A stretch of 33,464 nt of DNA from CAVQBP01 sp964448105. GTDB lineage: Bacteria > Bacteroidota > Ignavibacteria > Ignavibacteriales > Ignavibacteriaceae. The stretch is taken from the NCBI GenBank assembly GCA_964448105.1, contig CAYUVK010000056.1, forward strand, positions 1-33,464, read 5' to 3'. The translations under genes and the position numbers were made by a program. Numbering within the stretch: position 1 is the first letter of the stretch; each line of letters opens with the position of its first letter. The notes beneath the pieces are model-generated. The model was not told the origin of the DNA and did not search any database. It worked only from the letters and a program-made list of their open reading frames with translations. Shown piece after piece: positions 17,017 to 26,216 of this stretch.

Positions 17017-18396
17017 ATGAATAAAAACTCTAAGATATTAGTTTGCGATGATGATGAAACACTTTGTTATTTATTGAAAGAGCAATTGCTTGAGGAAGGT
17101 TTTTCTGTTGATACTGTGTATGATGGTGGCGAAGCAATTGAAAATATAAAAAGAAAAAATTATGATCTGCTACTTCTTGATCTTAATATGAAAGAAGTTT
17201 CAGGTGAAGAAGTATTAAAATTCACGTCCGATTATAATTCTTCAATACAGGTAATTGTTTTAACTGCTCAGAATGAAGTTAGAAAAGCAATTGAATGTAT
17301 GAAATTGGGTGCTTATGATTTTATAACCAAACCCTACAATTTCGATGAACTGCTTCTTACAATAAACAGGGCTCTTGAACATAAAGACTTACTTGTTAAA
17401 ACTACTATTCTTACAAATCAAGTAAATAAGATACTCCCACACAACATTATTGGAGAAAGTGAAGAACTTCAAAGAGTTATAAACCTGGCTAACAAATCCG
17501 CAATATCCGATTCGAATATTTTAATTGAAGGAGAAACAGGTACAGGGAAAGAATTATTTGCAGAATATATTCATAAACATTCCGAAAGGAGAGATAAACC
17601 TTTTGTTGTGGTGAATTGTGCTTCTTTACCAGATCAATTAATTGAAAGTGAACTTTTTGGACATGAAAAAGGCGCTTTCACTGATGCAAAATCAACTAAA
17701 CAAGGATTGGTTGAGATTGCGCACGGAGGTACTCTTTTTTTAGATGAAATCGGTGAACTTAGTCTTACACTCCAGCCTAAGCTCCTTCGTTTTCTGGAAA
17801 ATGGCGAATACAGAAGAATCGGTGGTGTTACAAATCTTACTTCTAATGTTAGGGTAATTGGTGCTACTAATAGGAACTTACTTGAAGAAGCAGATAATAA
17901 AAAATTCAGAAGGGATTTGTTGTTTAGATTAAATGTTATTACTCTTACTATACCTCCTTTAAGGGATAGGGAAAAGGATATAATCATTTTAGCAAATCAT
18001 TTCTTAGAATCTAAATCGCCTATTAGATCGCCTAAAAGACTTTCTTCAAGATCTGAGAAAGTCTTAACAAGTTATAGCTTTCCAGGGAATGTACGGGAAC
18101 TTGAACATATAATTGAACGCGCTTTAATTTTTGCCGAGGGGGACATAATTGAACCTGAGGATCTTAATTTACCGAGCAATGTTACACAGGCTGTACAAGA
18201 TCAATATCAACAAATAACCAATGAAGATAACGGTCAATCCGAAGTAGTTTTAAGTATGGAAGAATTGGAAAGGAAACATATTGCTAGGGCTTTAAAGCTA
18301 AATAGATGGGATAGAACACAAACAGCATATCAATTAGGGATTAGCCCGAAGACTTTGTATACTAAGATTAAGAAATATGAGATTAAACAGGACTAA
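17017..18396 (+). CDS. Sigma-54-dependent response regulator, NtrC family
   Basis: This 459-residue protein has an N-terminal receiver (acid pocket D11-D13, phosphoacceptor D55, K105), an AAA+ domain with Walker A GETGTGKE (172-179), GAFTDA at 219-224 (a form of the sigma-54-contacting GAFTGA loop) and Walker B FLDEIGE (241-247), and a Fis-type helix-turn-helix at about 413-455. When phosphorylated it would oligomerise and drive sigma-54 RNA polymerase. The next gene, 8 bp downstream, is a hybrid kinase, so they form a two-component pair. The convergent pilus operon ends just beyond; a PilR-like role is plausible but not shown by sequence alone. Confidence 0.95.
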   Translation: MNKNSKILVCDDDETLCYLLKEQLLEEGFSVDTVYDGGEAIENIKRKNYDLLLLDLNMKEVSGEEVLKFTSDYNSSIQVIVLTAQNEVRKAIECMKLGAYDFITKPYNFDELLLTINRALEHKDLLVKTTILTNQVNKILPHNIIGESEELQRVINLANKSAISDSNILIEGETGTGKELFAEYIHKHSERRDKPFVVVNCASLPDQLIESELFGHEKGAFTDAKSTKQGLVEIAHGGTLFLDEIGELSLTLQPKLLRFLENGEYRRIGGVTNLTSNVRVIGATNRNLLEEADNKKFRRDLLFRLNVITLTIPPLRDREKDIIILANHFLESKSPIRSPKRLSSRSEKVLTSYSFPGNVRELEHIIERALIFAEGDIIEPEDLNLPSNVTQAVQDQYQQITNEDNGQSEVVLSMEELERKHIARALKLNRWDRTQTAYQLGISPKTLYTKIKKYEIKQD

Positions 18397-18404
18397 ATTT
18401 ATAA

Positions 18405-20375
18405 ATGCTCAAAAAAATCATTTCTGAATATGCTCTTTCAGAATTGTTGGAGCAAAACGGTTCCGGACTAGCTATTGCAGATAAAGATAAAAGAATACTT
18501 TGGTTTAACCAAAAATTTAAAAAAAGTGCCGGGGAAAAGAGATTAAAGGGAAGAGGAATAGACACTATATTTAAAGATGTAGAGCCTTCGCAATTTGACA
18601 AGTTTAAGAATAAAAAATCTTTAGAAATTTCCCTTCCATCCTTAAATAATAATTTGAGGATTACCGCCCTTAAATCAAAAGATAAATTAGATGGTTTTGT
18701 TCTTTCGCTGGAAAAATCTAAAAAAGAAATCCCTTCTTTATTAGATGAATCCCCTCAAAAAAATCTTTTATTTCAAAAGGAATTTCAAAATATTCTAGCC
18801 CTTCTGGTAAAAGAGAAATCATTAAATGTTTTATCACGATCAATTTTAAATAGCTGTATAAAAATCAGCAGCAGTCAATTCGGAATAGTTGTTTTTCATG
18901 AAGAAAACAAAAAATATGAATTTCTTTTTATTGATCCTGGCAAGCATATAAAAAATGAAGAGGATATAAAAAAAGAAATAAGCGTTAATTATTCTTTTAT
19001 TATAAAATGGCTTGGAATAAATAAACGTTCACTAGTGGCCTTAAACAGAACAACCAATATAGGCTTTAACTTAACTCGTGTTTTCCAAAGCGAATCTTTA
19101 ATTGTCTCTCCATGTTTCTTTAACAATGACCTGCTTGCAACCATTATAGTTGGAGGAAAAGAGATATATAATTCTTTAGAGATAAATTATATAGAACAAT
19201 TTGCTTCACTATTATCTTTTGCAGTTAGCAGTATAAGAACCAGAGAATTAAACACTGCCCTTGAAAACAGATTATTGCAGTCTCAAAAGCTTGAAACAAT
19301 AGGAAAACTTACCAGTGGTATGGCTCATGATTTCAGCAACTTGCTTTCAAGTATTTTCGGAAGTTTAAATTTATTAAAGAAGAGGGTTCCTGAAAGTGAA
19401 AATATATACAGGCTGCTTGATAACATTGAGAATTGTTCAATAAGGGCAAAGGATTTAACAAAAGGGCTTTTATCTTATGGTAAGCCAACTCCTAAAAGAA
19501 AAGAATTAATAAAACCAAATTTGCTGCTTTCCGAAATATCAAAAGTAATTCTACAGACTTTTCCTAAAAAAATTACTTTGCAGATAAATATTGAAGATAA
19601 TCTTTATGATATTTTGGGAAACGGAACAGAAATATATCAGGTTCTATTAAATTTAAATGTAAATGCAAAAGAAGCCATCGAAAATAAAGGGACAATATAT
19701 CTTTCAGCTAAAAATATAACTATTGATGAAAAGAATATGATAAATTATCCTTTACTGGATAAAGGCAATTATGTTAATTTTACTGTTAGGGATACAGGGA
19801 GCGGTATTGATGACGAAAACTTGCAAAAAATATTTGATCCTTATTTTTCAACTAAAATAAAAGAAACCGGTTCGGGTTTGGGTCTTTATGTTACTTATGG
19901 TATTATTAAAGCACATAAAGGTCATATTGAAGTTTCGAGTACTTTAAGTGAAGGAACTTCTTTTGATGTTTTTATCCCGGCTTTTGAACCTTCACATGTT
20001 GAAAAATCTTCTTCTACGGAAAAAATTATTCTCCTGGCCGATGATGAAATGATGTTGAGAGACTTGCTTGCAGAACTATTAGAATCAAATGGTTATAGTG
20101 TAATAAAAGTAAGCTCCGGTGTTGAAGCTTTAAAAGTTTTAACGGAAGAAATCAAAGTTGATCTGGTTATAATGGATTACAGTATGCCGGAAATGAATGG
20201 ACTTGAATGTGTAAATCAAATAAGAAAATTTAAATTTGAAATGCCTGTTATTCTTTCAACCGGGAGCTTATCACTGGAAAAGGATTTTAATCCTAAAAAG
20301 ATGGGAATTAATAGTTTATTATCCAAACCGTATGAATTTGATACCATGCTTGCCACGATCCAGCAATTAATCTAA
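18405..20375 (+). CDS. Cytoplasmic hybrid histidine kinase with PAS, GAF and C-terminal receiver
   Basis: The 656-residue protein has no membrane helix. A PAS-like region (about 10-105, GLAIADKDKRILWFN) is followed by a GAF domain (about 125-285), a dimerisation helix with the phosphoacceptor H308 in SGMAHDFSN, and an ATPase domain with N-box NVNAKEAIE (about 418-427), DTGSGID (463-469) and GSGLGL (489-494). The C-terminal receiver has D591 and K641. The AHDFSN form is the NtrB-like kinase type. It sits 8 bp after the NtrC-type activator and should phosphorylate it; the attached receiver may modulate or reverse the flow. The signal is unknown. Confidence 0.93.
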   Translation: MLKKIISEYALSELLEQNGSGLAIADKDKRILWFNQKFKKSAGEKRLKGRGIDTIFKDVEPSQFDKFKNKKSLEISLPSLNNNLRITALKSKDKLDGFVLSLEKSKKEIPSLLDESPQKNLLFQKEFQNILALLVKEKSLNVLSRSILNSCIKISSSQFGIVVFHEENKKYEFLFIDPGKHIKNEEDIKKEISVNYSFIIKWLGINKRSLVALNRTTNIGFNLTRVFQSESLIVSPCFFNNDLLATIIVGGKEIYNSLEINYIEQFASLLSFAVSSIRTRELNTALENRLLQSQKLETIGKLTSGMAHDFSNLLSSIFGSLNLLKKRVPESENIYRLLDNIENCSIRAKDLTKGLLSYGKPTPKRKELIKPNLLLSEISKVILQTFPKKITLQINIEDNLYDILGNGTEIYQVLLNLNVNAKEAIENKGTIYLSAKNITIDEKNMINYPLLDKGNYVNFTVRDTGSGIDDENLQKIFDPYFSTKIKETGSGLGLYVTYGIIKAHKGHIEVSSTLSEGTSFDVFIPAFEPSHVEKSSSTEKIILLADDEMMLRDLLAELLESNGYSVIKVSSGVEALKVLTEEIKVDLVIMDYSMPEMNGLECVNQIRKFKFEMPVILSTGSLSLEKDFNPKKMGINSLLSKPYEFDTMLATIQQLI

Positions 20376-20391
20376 ACCTGCAATTAAATTA

Positions 20392-21057
20392 TTATTCTTT
20401 TTTATCAACATCAACCATTTTAATATTTTTAACATATTCTGAAAACACAGGCTGCTTAATTGCATGGAGCTTATTTAGTACATCATTTATCTCATTTACC
20501 GCAACTTCGATATATTCTAATTTTTTTAATATTGCTTCTTTTGATATAACTTCTTTATTGAGTTCCCTTTTTACCGCTGCGGCCGTTAATGTAATTAATG
20601 TCAATGGCTGCTTTATCTTGTGATTTGTAGTTACAACTGTTGCAGTAAAAGTATTTTTCTTTTCTGCTTCCAATACCAGCTTATGAGCTTCAGCTAATTT
20701 TAAAGCAGAATTTATACGGGCTAAAAGCTCTATCCTATTAAAAGGTTTCTTAATGTAATCGAAGGCCCCTGCTTCAAGACCTTCCTTTGTATCTTCGGCA
20801 TCAGATTTTGCCGTTACTAATATAATGGGTATATCCGCAGTAGCATTATTTGATACTAAGGTTTTGCAAACTTCAATACCTGTTATTTCCGGCATCATTA
20901 TATCAAGCAGAATTAAATCCGGGTGTTCATTTATTGCTTTATTTATTCCCGATTTTCCTTCATATGCAGTAACCACTTCATATCCTTCATTTTCCAATCG
21001 ATCTTGAAGCATATAAACGTTTTCCGGTAAATCATCGATAACTAATATTTTTTTCAT
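20392..21057 (-). CDS. Response regulator fused to a kinase-like dimerisation helix without ATPase domain
   Basis: The 221-residue protein has an intact receiver (D9/D8 acid pocket, D52, K103/K104) from about 1-122. A short linker leads to a helical region (about 130-205) containing TNHKIKQPLTLITL, which resembles the HExxxPLT phosphoacceptor box of histidine kinases with H146 kept. No N, G1 or G2 ATPase boxes follow. It may act as a histidine phosphotransfer domain or a dimerisation device. Its start overlaps the end of the 1188-residue kinase by 26 bp, so it belongs to the same pilus operon as the last gene. MKKILVIDD is a canonical receiver start, supporting the overlap. Confidence 0.85.
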   Translation of the reverse strand: MKKILVIDDLPENVYMLQDRLENEGYEVVTAYEGKSGINKAINEHPDLILLDIMMPEITGIEVCKTLVSNNATADIPIILVTAKSDAEDTKEGLEAGAFDYIKKPFNRIELLARINSALKLAEAHKLVLEAEKKNTFTATVVTTNHKIKQPLTLITLTAAAVKRELNKEVISKEAILKKLEYIEVAVNEINDVLNKLHAIKQPVFSEYVKNIKMVDVDKKE

Positions 21058-24000
21058 TTTCTAATATTCTAATTTGATTAAATATTTTTTTAAGTTTATA
21101 ACTAATTATAATTGAGTTAACAGGTTTGGGAATAAAATCTTCAAACCCGTGTTTCAGAATAATTTTTTTATCCTCACTCATCGCTTTTGCCGATACTGCA
21201 AACACCGGCACATTTTTTAATCTTTGATTTTCCTTTATCTTCTTTATTGTTTGAAAGCCATCCATCTCAGGCATCATAATATCTAATAAAATTAAATCTG
21301 GAGTTTTGTCTTCAAGAATTTTTAGACATTCGATCCCGTTTTTAGCAAGAATAGTCTTACAATTACAAGCTTGAATTAATTCGCGCATTGTAAATAAAAC
21401 TTCAGGTTCATCATCAACAATTAAAACTTCCCCGTAATAGTCAGGGTTTTCTTCTTTTACTGAATCATCAACAACTTCTTTGCCAACATTTTCTTCATTT
21501 TGAATATACGCAGATGAAAAATCTTCCTGTAATTTTAGACGATCCCTGACTATTTTAAGAACGTCCAGGGGATGATTTCTTTCAGCAACGGTAATATTTT
21601 CCACAATATTGTTTAGCTCGTCTTTTTCCTTATCTGAAAATTCATTTTCAGTGCACAAAATTACAGGAATATTTCGGGTTTCCCTATTTGTTTTAAGTTT
21701 ATGTGATAATGTTATTCCATCATAAGAAGGCATTAGTAAACTAATAACTATTAGATCCGGTTGCCGTTCAATTATCTTTTCATAAGCATCTTCACCATCT
21801 TGAATAGCGGTGATCTCAATCGATTCATTCATGAATTCTTTTTTGAATCTTTCAATTTCCTTTTCATCATTATCAACAATAACTATTTTCTTAACTTTTC
21901 TCTGGGCAAGATTTTCAAGTTTAGTAAAAGCTGAAAATATTTGTTGTGATGATATAGGTTTTACAAAATATTCAAAAGCACCCAATCCGAATCCTAAATT
22001 TTTATCACTTATTATTGAAATTAAAATTACGGGAATATCTTTGGTATGGGGATTTTCTTTTAATTCTTTTAGAGTATTCCATCCATCTTTTTTAGGCAGC
22101 ATAATATCTAAAGTAATTGCAAACGGCTGAACCCGAATTGCCTCTTCTATTCCTTTTTCACCATCTTCCGCATAAACTACCTTGTATCCTTTTGAAATTA
22201 AATACTGCCCTATCGTATAACGTACCTCTGGATCATCATCAATTACAAGTACAGGATTCTTCTTGTTTTTTTGTAAAGCATTTAGATTAATTTTCGAAAT
22301 TTTATTTTCATCATGGAATTCTTCAATGTTTATCGGAACTGTAAAACTGAATATAGAACCTTTACCGACCTTACTTTGTACTGTGAGTTCTCCTCCCATT
22401 AAATCTGCAATTTTTTTACAAATGGATAATCCTAATCCTGTTCCATTATACTTTCTGGTACTTGTTCCATCAATTTGCCGGAATTCATCAAAAATTATTT
22501 TTTGATCCTCTTCGGAAATTCCTATCCCCGAATCTATAACATCAAACTTTAAGATTTTTTTATCTGTTAAAGTGACATGCAATTCCACGGAACCTTTTTC
22601 GGTAAATTTAACTGCATTACCAAGCAGGTTCATTAAAACTTGAGCAAGCTTCCCACGATCAATATTTATTATGATATTGGTATTTGAATGTCTAATTAAA
22701 TTAAACTGTAATGATTTTTTATCTACCAGAGGTTTTATAATGGTTTCAATTTCGGACAAAAAGCTGTCCAGTGCGGCTTCTTCGGGATGCAGTTCCATTT
22801 TACCGGCTTCTATTTTTGATAGATCCAGTATGTCGTTAATTAGACTTAATAATCTTCTGGCACTGTTTAATACAACTTGCAGTCTTTCATTATTCCTATC
22901 GGTAAGCGAAGATTCTTCGAGAATTAATTCGGTGAGTCCAAGTATTGAATTCATCGGGGTTCGTAATTCATGAGATATACTGGCAAGGAATTGTGATTTT
23001 AATAGTGTAGAACTTTCGGCTTTTTGTTTTTGGATGGTTAATTCTTCTGCTTTTTCTTTTAATTGATTGTGAAGCTGGACAAGTGTTTCATTTTGCTTTG
23101 TTACTTGTTCATTCTGCTTTTGGTATTCGTCATTTAGATGTTTTAATTCATTTACCAAATCTTCAAGCTGCACAAATGCTTTTGCGTTTGTTAAACCTAT
23201 TGCAAGTTGTTCCTGGATATTTACCAAATACTGCCTTGCTTCATCCGAAGGTTTATCAATTGCCCCTAATTCAAGAATAGCAATAACATTATTATTATAG
23301 ACTACTGGAATAATTACTAAGTTTCTTATCTGTAATGTAAAAATGCCGGTTTTAATTACCGGCATCCTATCTGTGAAATTAAATTCAACAGTTTCTTTGT
23401 TTTTTATTGCCGGATCAAAAAAAGATGATCTATCCGACAACTTATAATTTTTGTCTATTCCATATGAATTTATTAGTGTGATATTTTCGTTATCAACTGA
23501 GTATATTGCACCAACCGTAAAATTGCATGTCTGAATTATCTTTCTTAAGGCTGCTTCGGAAATTTCATTTAAATTCGGATTCTTATTAATTAAAGCAATA
23601 AAGTCGGAATATTCATTTCTCGCCTTTTGATTTTTACTTAATACTTCCATCATATTATTAAAGGCATTGGCAAGCATCCCAATTTCATCATTGCTTTTAA
23701 TATCTATTTTGTTTTTAAATTTTCCTTCCTTTGTAAATTCAGTTGCTTTGCTAAGCTGGGTGATTTGCTTCCTAATTTTATCTGTAAAAACAAAGGTTAA
23801 TATTAAGGATAAAATTACTCCGGAAATACCAATTACAATTAAAATATCCTTTAGATTATTCTTTAAATCTGTTGTCTCATTTAAAGGAGTAAAAATTAGA
23901 AATTTAGGTTGCTCATATTTTGTAAAATCAGTTATAGGCGTATACAATGTTGTTAATAAATCCGTAGACTCAGCACTTAGAGTATATATTTTTAAATTAC

Positions 24001-24598
24001 TTTGTAAAGAAAGATTTTTATATGCCTGAGATAAACCATAAATATATTTTTGATTAAGAGAACTATTTGAGATTTCTAAGGGGGTTTCTTTCCAGATTAC
24101 GGATACTTCTGCTCCGACCTTTTGAGCAATTTCATTTAATAATTTCTCATTTAATATTCGTCCGTAATAGTATTCCAAACCGTTTGCAGCCTTATACAGC
24201 TTAATTACAGATAAAGGATTTTTCGCTAAAAAACTTTCCAGTGAAAATTCACTTTTAGGTAAGTCAATGTTATCATTATAATAAATTGGTTCGAGGGAAT
24301 TGAACTGGTTATTAGATTCAAAAATAAAATCAATATTCTTTCCCATGTATTGATCGGGCAGCCGGATTTTTGCTGAAGGTTCTTTGCCGTTTTTTATTAA
24401 GAAAAGAAAATCATCATCGGTATTTTGAAGAATTTCTCTATAAAAATATGTAAAGTTGTTTGCAGAATTATTAAGATATTTTGATTGTTGAGAAGAAAGG
24501 ACATTGTACATTATGGAGTAAAATGTAAAGGCAGAAATACCAATAATTAAAACGACTACGGCAAAGTTTATGAAGAGAATACGATAACTGATTTTCAT
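21032..24598 (-). CDS. Membrane hybrid histidine kinase with three receivers
   Basis: The 1188-residue protein has a membrane helix at 9-30, a periplasmic sensor (about 31-250), a second helix at 251-271, HAMP (272-325), GAF (about 335-475), a coiled coil (about 475-535), the phosphoacceptor H543 in ISHELRTPMN, and an ATPase domain with N-box NLLGNAVKF, DSGIG and GTGLGL. Three receivers follow: the first with D831, the second with a serine (S953) in place of the aspartate and no switch lysine, and the third with D1106 and K1158. It lies 2 bp after a stand-alone receiver gene and overlaps the next gene by 26 bp, at the tail of the pilus operon. The periplasmic signal is unknown. Confidence 0.95.
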   Translation of the reverse strand: MKISYRILFINFAVVVLIIGISAFTFYSIMYNVLSSQQSKYLNNSANNFTYFYREILQNTDDDFLFLIKNGKEPSAKIRLPDQYMGKNIDFIFESNNQFNSLEPIYYNDNIDLPKSEFSLESFLAKNPLSVIKLYKAANGLEYYYGRILNEKLLNEIAQKVGAEVSVIWKETPLEISNSSLNQKYIYGLSQAYKNLSLQSNLKIYTLSAESTDLLTTLYTPITDFTKYEQPKFLIFTPLNETTDLKNNLKDILIVIGISGVILSLILTFVFTDKIRKQITQLSKATEFTKEGKFKNKIDIKSNDEIGMLANAFNNMMEVLSKNQKARNEYSDFIALINKNPNLNEISEAALRKIIQTCNFTVGAIYSVDNENITLINSYGIDKNYKLSDRSSFFDPAIKNKETVEFNFTDRMPVIKTGIFTLQIRNLVIIPVVYNNNVIAILELGAIDKPSDEARQYLVNIQEQLAIGLTNAKAFVQLEDLVNELKHLNDEYQKQNEQVTKQNETLVQLHNQLKEKAEELTIQKQKAESSTLLKSQFLASISHELRTPMNSILGLTELILEESSLTDRNNERLQVVLNSARRLLSLINDILDLSKIEAGKMELHPEEAALDSFLSEIETIIKPLVDKKSLQFNLIRHSNTNIIINIDRGKLAQVLMNLLGNAVKFTEKGSVELHVTLTDKKILKFDVIDSGIGISEEDQKIIFDEFRQIDGTSTRKYNGTGLGLSICKKIADLMGGELTVQSKVGKGSIFSFTVPINIEEFHDENKISKINLNALQKNKKNPVLVIDDDPEVRYTIGQYLISKGYKVVYAEDGEKGIEEAIRVQPFAITLDIMLPKKDGWNTLKELKENPHTKDIPVILISIISDKNLGFGLGAFEYFVKPISSQQIFSAFTKLENLAQRKVKKIVIVDNDEKEIERFKKEFMNESIEITAIQDGEDAYEKIIERQPDLIVISLLMPSYDGITLSHKLKTNRETRNIPVILCTENEFSDKEKDELNNIVENITVAERNHPLDVLKIVRDRLKLQEDFSSAYIQNEENVGKEVVDDSVKEENPDYYGEVLIVDDEPEVLFTMRELIQACNCKTILAKNGIECLKILEDKTPDLILLDIMMPEMDGFQTIKKIKENQRLKNVPVFAVSAKAMSEDKKIILKHGFEDFIPKPVNSIIISYKLKKIFNQIRILENEKNISYR

Positions 24599-24600
24599 GA

Positions 24601-24966
24601 TTATACATCAGATTGAAGAACTTTTCTTATTGTTATTAAAAGTTCATCGAAATCATATGGTTTACTTATAAAATCATTTGCACCCATTTTTGCAGAATCG
24701 ATTGCGCTTTTAACATCAGCGTATCCGGTTAGCACAATTACTTTCATTCTTTGATTTCTTTTTTCTAGTTCCTGAAGTACATCGAAGCCATCATGTTCCG
24801 GCATTTTTAAATCAAGAAGCATTAGATCAACCGGATTTTTTGCAATATAATCAAAAGCGTAAAATCCATTATTAAAATATTCTACATCGTAACCGACCTC
24901 TGCCAGTTCTTCTTTAAGAACTGAACAGAGGTTAATATCATCATCAATAATTAAAATAGATTCCAT
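24601..24966 (-). CDS. Stand-alone receiver domain response regulator
   Basis: This 121-residue CheY-like protein consists only of a receiver, with acidic residues D8-D10, phosphoacceptor D52, conserved T80 and K102 (SKPYDF). It has no output domain. It lies 15 bp after the secretin gene and 2 bp before the hybrid kinase, so it should be translated with both. A single receiver placed between a pilus machine and a kinase could act on pilus polarity, extension or retraction, or shuttle phosphate; this is inference. Confidence 0.9.
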   Translation of the reverse strand: MESILIIDDDINLCSVLKEELAEVGYDVEYFNNGFYAFDYIAKNPVDLMLLDLKMPEHDGFDVLQELEKRNQRMKVIVLTGYADVKSAIDSAKMGANDFISKPYDFDELLITIRKVLQSDV

Positions 24967-24981
24967 ATTATTTAATTATTT

Positions 24982-26205
24982 CTATTTATTGGTATCTTCA
25001 TTAAACTTATAAAATTTTATTCTTTGACGTTGTTTTAATACCTCATCTTTTAATGGATTTTCAGGACGTACACCAGCAACTCTTTCCTTTAAAGTAGGAA
25101 TAAGATCTGTCTTAAGTAAGATTACCAACTCTTTTTTAGATGTTGTTATCTGGTCGCTCCCGAAAATATATCTTAAGCCAAAGAACCACCAAGGAAGATC
25201 TTTTAATATTGGGATACCACTGCGGGTTTTTTGATCTTCATTAACAAATAATCCGCCAATTACAGTCTCTTCATCGTTCAACATAACAATTTGTGTACTT
25301 GCTTGGGTTTTATTAATAACTGTAGGCCCTGTACCACTTGGATCAGGTACATAAGAACTCCTCTCTACATCAATATTTAGTAAAATGTAATCAACCCCAT
25401 CTTCCCTATAAACATATGGTGTCACATCAACTATAGAGCCGGTAGAAAAGAACTTTTCAACTACATTACCAGCAAAATCTCTTTGTTTAATTGATATATC
25501 CTGACCCACTTGAATTCTTCCTTTTTGCCCATCCCTTACAGCAATATTCGGGCTTGCAATAATTTCACCAATATTTTGGCTTTCAAAAAACTTGAATAAT
25601 GCAGTAGCTTGACCAAAAAAACTACCAGAAGAAAAAGAACCGTACCCGCCTATAGATGCAGTTTTTGAACCTCCGAGTGTAGATCCCATTCCAACAGAAT
25701 CACCAGATAAAGCGGTTAGTCCAAATCCTTTTCCGGACAACATAGCCTTCCAATTCATTCCTCTTTCTTTTGCAGCTTGATCATCTAATTCAAAGAATAC
25801 AGCAGAAATTTTCACTTCTCTTACATTAACAGATGCATATGTGTCAGGAGAACGTTTTTCTGTTTCTTCATTTTTTTTCTTTACAACGATAACATTGTCT
25901 TTATCTTCATAAACCAATCCCGCCATTTGCGTAATAATAATTAATGCTTTATCGTAACGCATGTTTTGAATTTCAACACCAATAGGATCGTTTGAATCAA
26001 CCGTAGAAACAATTTTCTTTCCTGTAGTAGTTTCACTTACCTTACTTAATAGTGCAATAGCTTTATTAAATGGAAGATCTGAAGAAAGTGTTACTAGTTC
26101 GTTAGGATTTGTGTACTCCTTTAAATCATTCTCTAAATATTGCTGGGAGAATGCAGGCAGAGTAATAAATAATGCAAGGATTATGGAGGTTATAATAGTT
26201 TTCAT
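24982..26205 (-). CDS. Secretin, short PilQ/GspD-like outer-membrane channel
   Basis: A signal peptide (1-20, LPAFS) leads to an N0/STN-like domain (about 30-110, with IVSTVDSNDPIGVEIQNM and ALIIITQMAGL) and then the secretin core (about 185-375, IIASPNIAVRDGQKGRIQVGQ, then TQIVMLNDEETVIGGLF, GIPILKDLPWWFFG). The secretin C-terminal signature is present in altered form (IPILKDLPWWFFGLRYIFG). At 407 residues it lacks the AMIN and repeated N domains of a typical PilQ (around 700). It forms the outer-membrane gate for the pilus or pseudopilus. An AGAGAG-like sequence precedes the start, and it follows the PilO-PilP fusion by 11 bp. Confidence 0.9.
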   Translation of the reverse strand: MKTIITSIILALFITLPAFSQQYLENDLKEYTNPNELVTLSSDLPFNKAIALLSKVSETTTGKKIVSTVDSNDPIGVEIQNMRYDKALIIITQMAGLVYEDKDNVIVVKKKNEETEKRSPDTYASVNVREVKISAVFFELDDQAAKERGMNWKAMLSGKGFGLTALSGDSVGMGSTLGGSKTASIGGYGSFSSGSFFGQATALFKFFESQNIGEIIASPNIAVRDGQKGRIQVGQDISIKQRDFAGNVVEKFFSTGSIVDVTPYVYREDGVDYILLNIDVERSSYVPDPSGTGPTVINKTQASTQIVMLNDEETVIGGLFVNEDQKTRSGIPILKDLPWWFFGLRYIFGSDQITTSKKELVILLKTDLIPTLKERVAGVRPENPLKDEVLKQRQRIKFYKFNEDTNK

Positions 26206-26216
26206 TTTACTCTCTC

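Noticed and set aside
22263..22973. Plus-strand open frames within the large kinase
   Set aside because: They run antisense to the ATPase and dimerisation domains and have no recognisable motifs.
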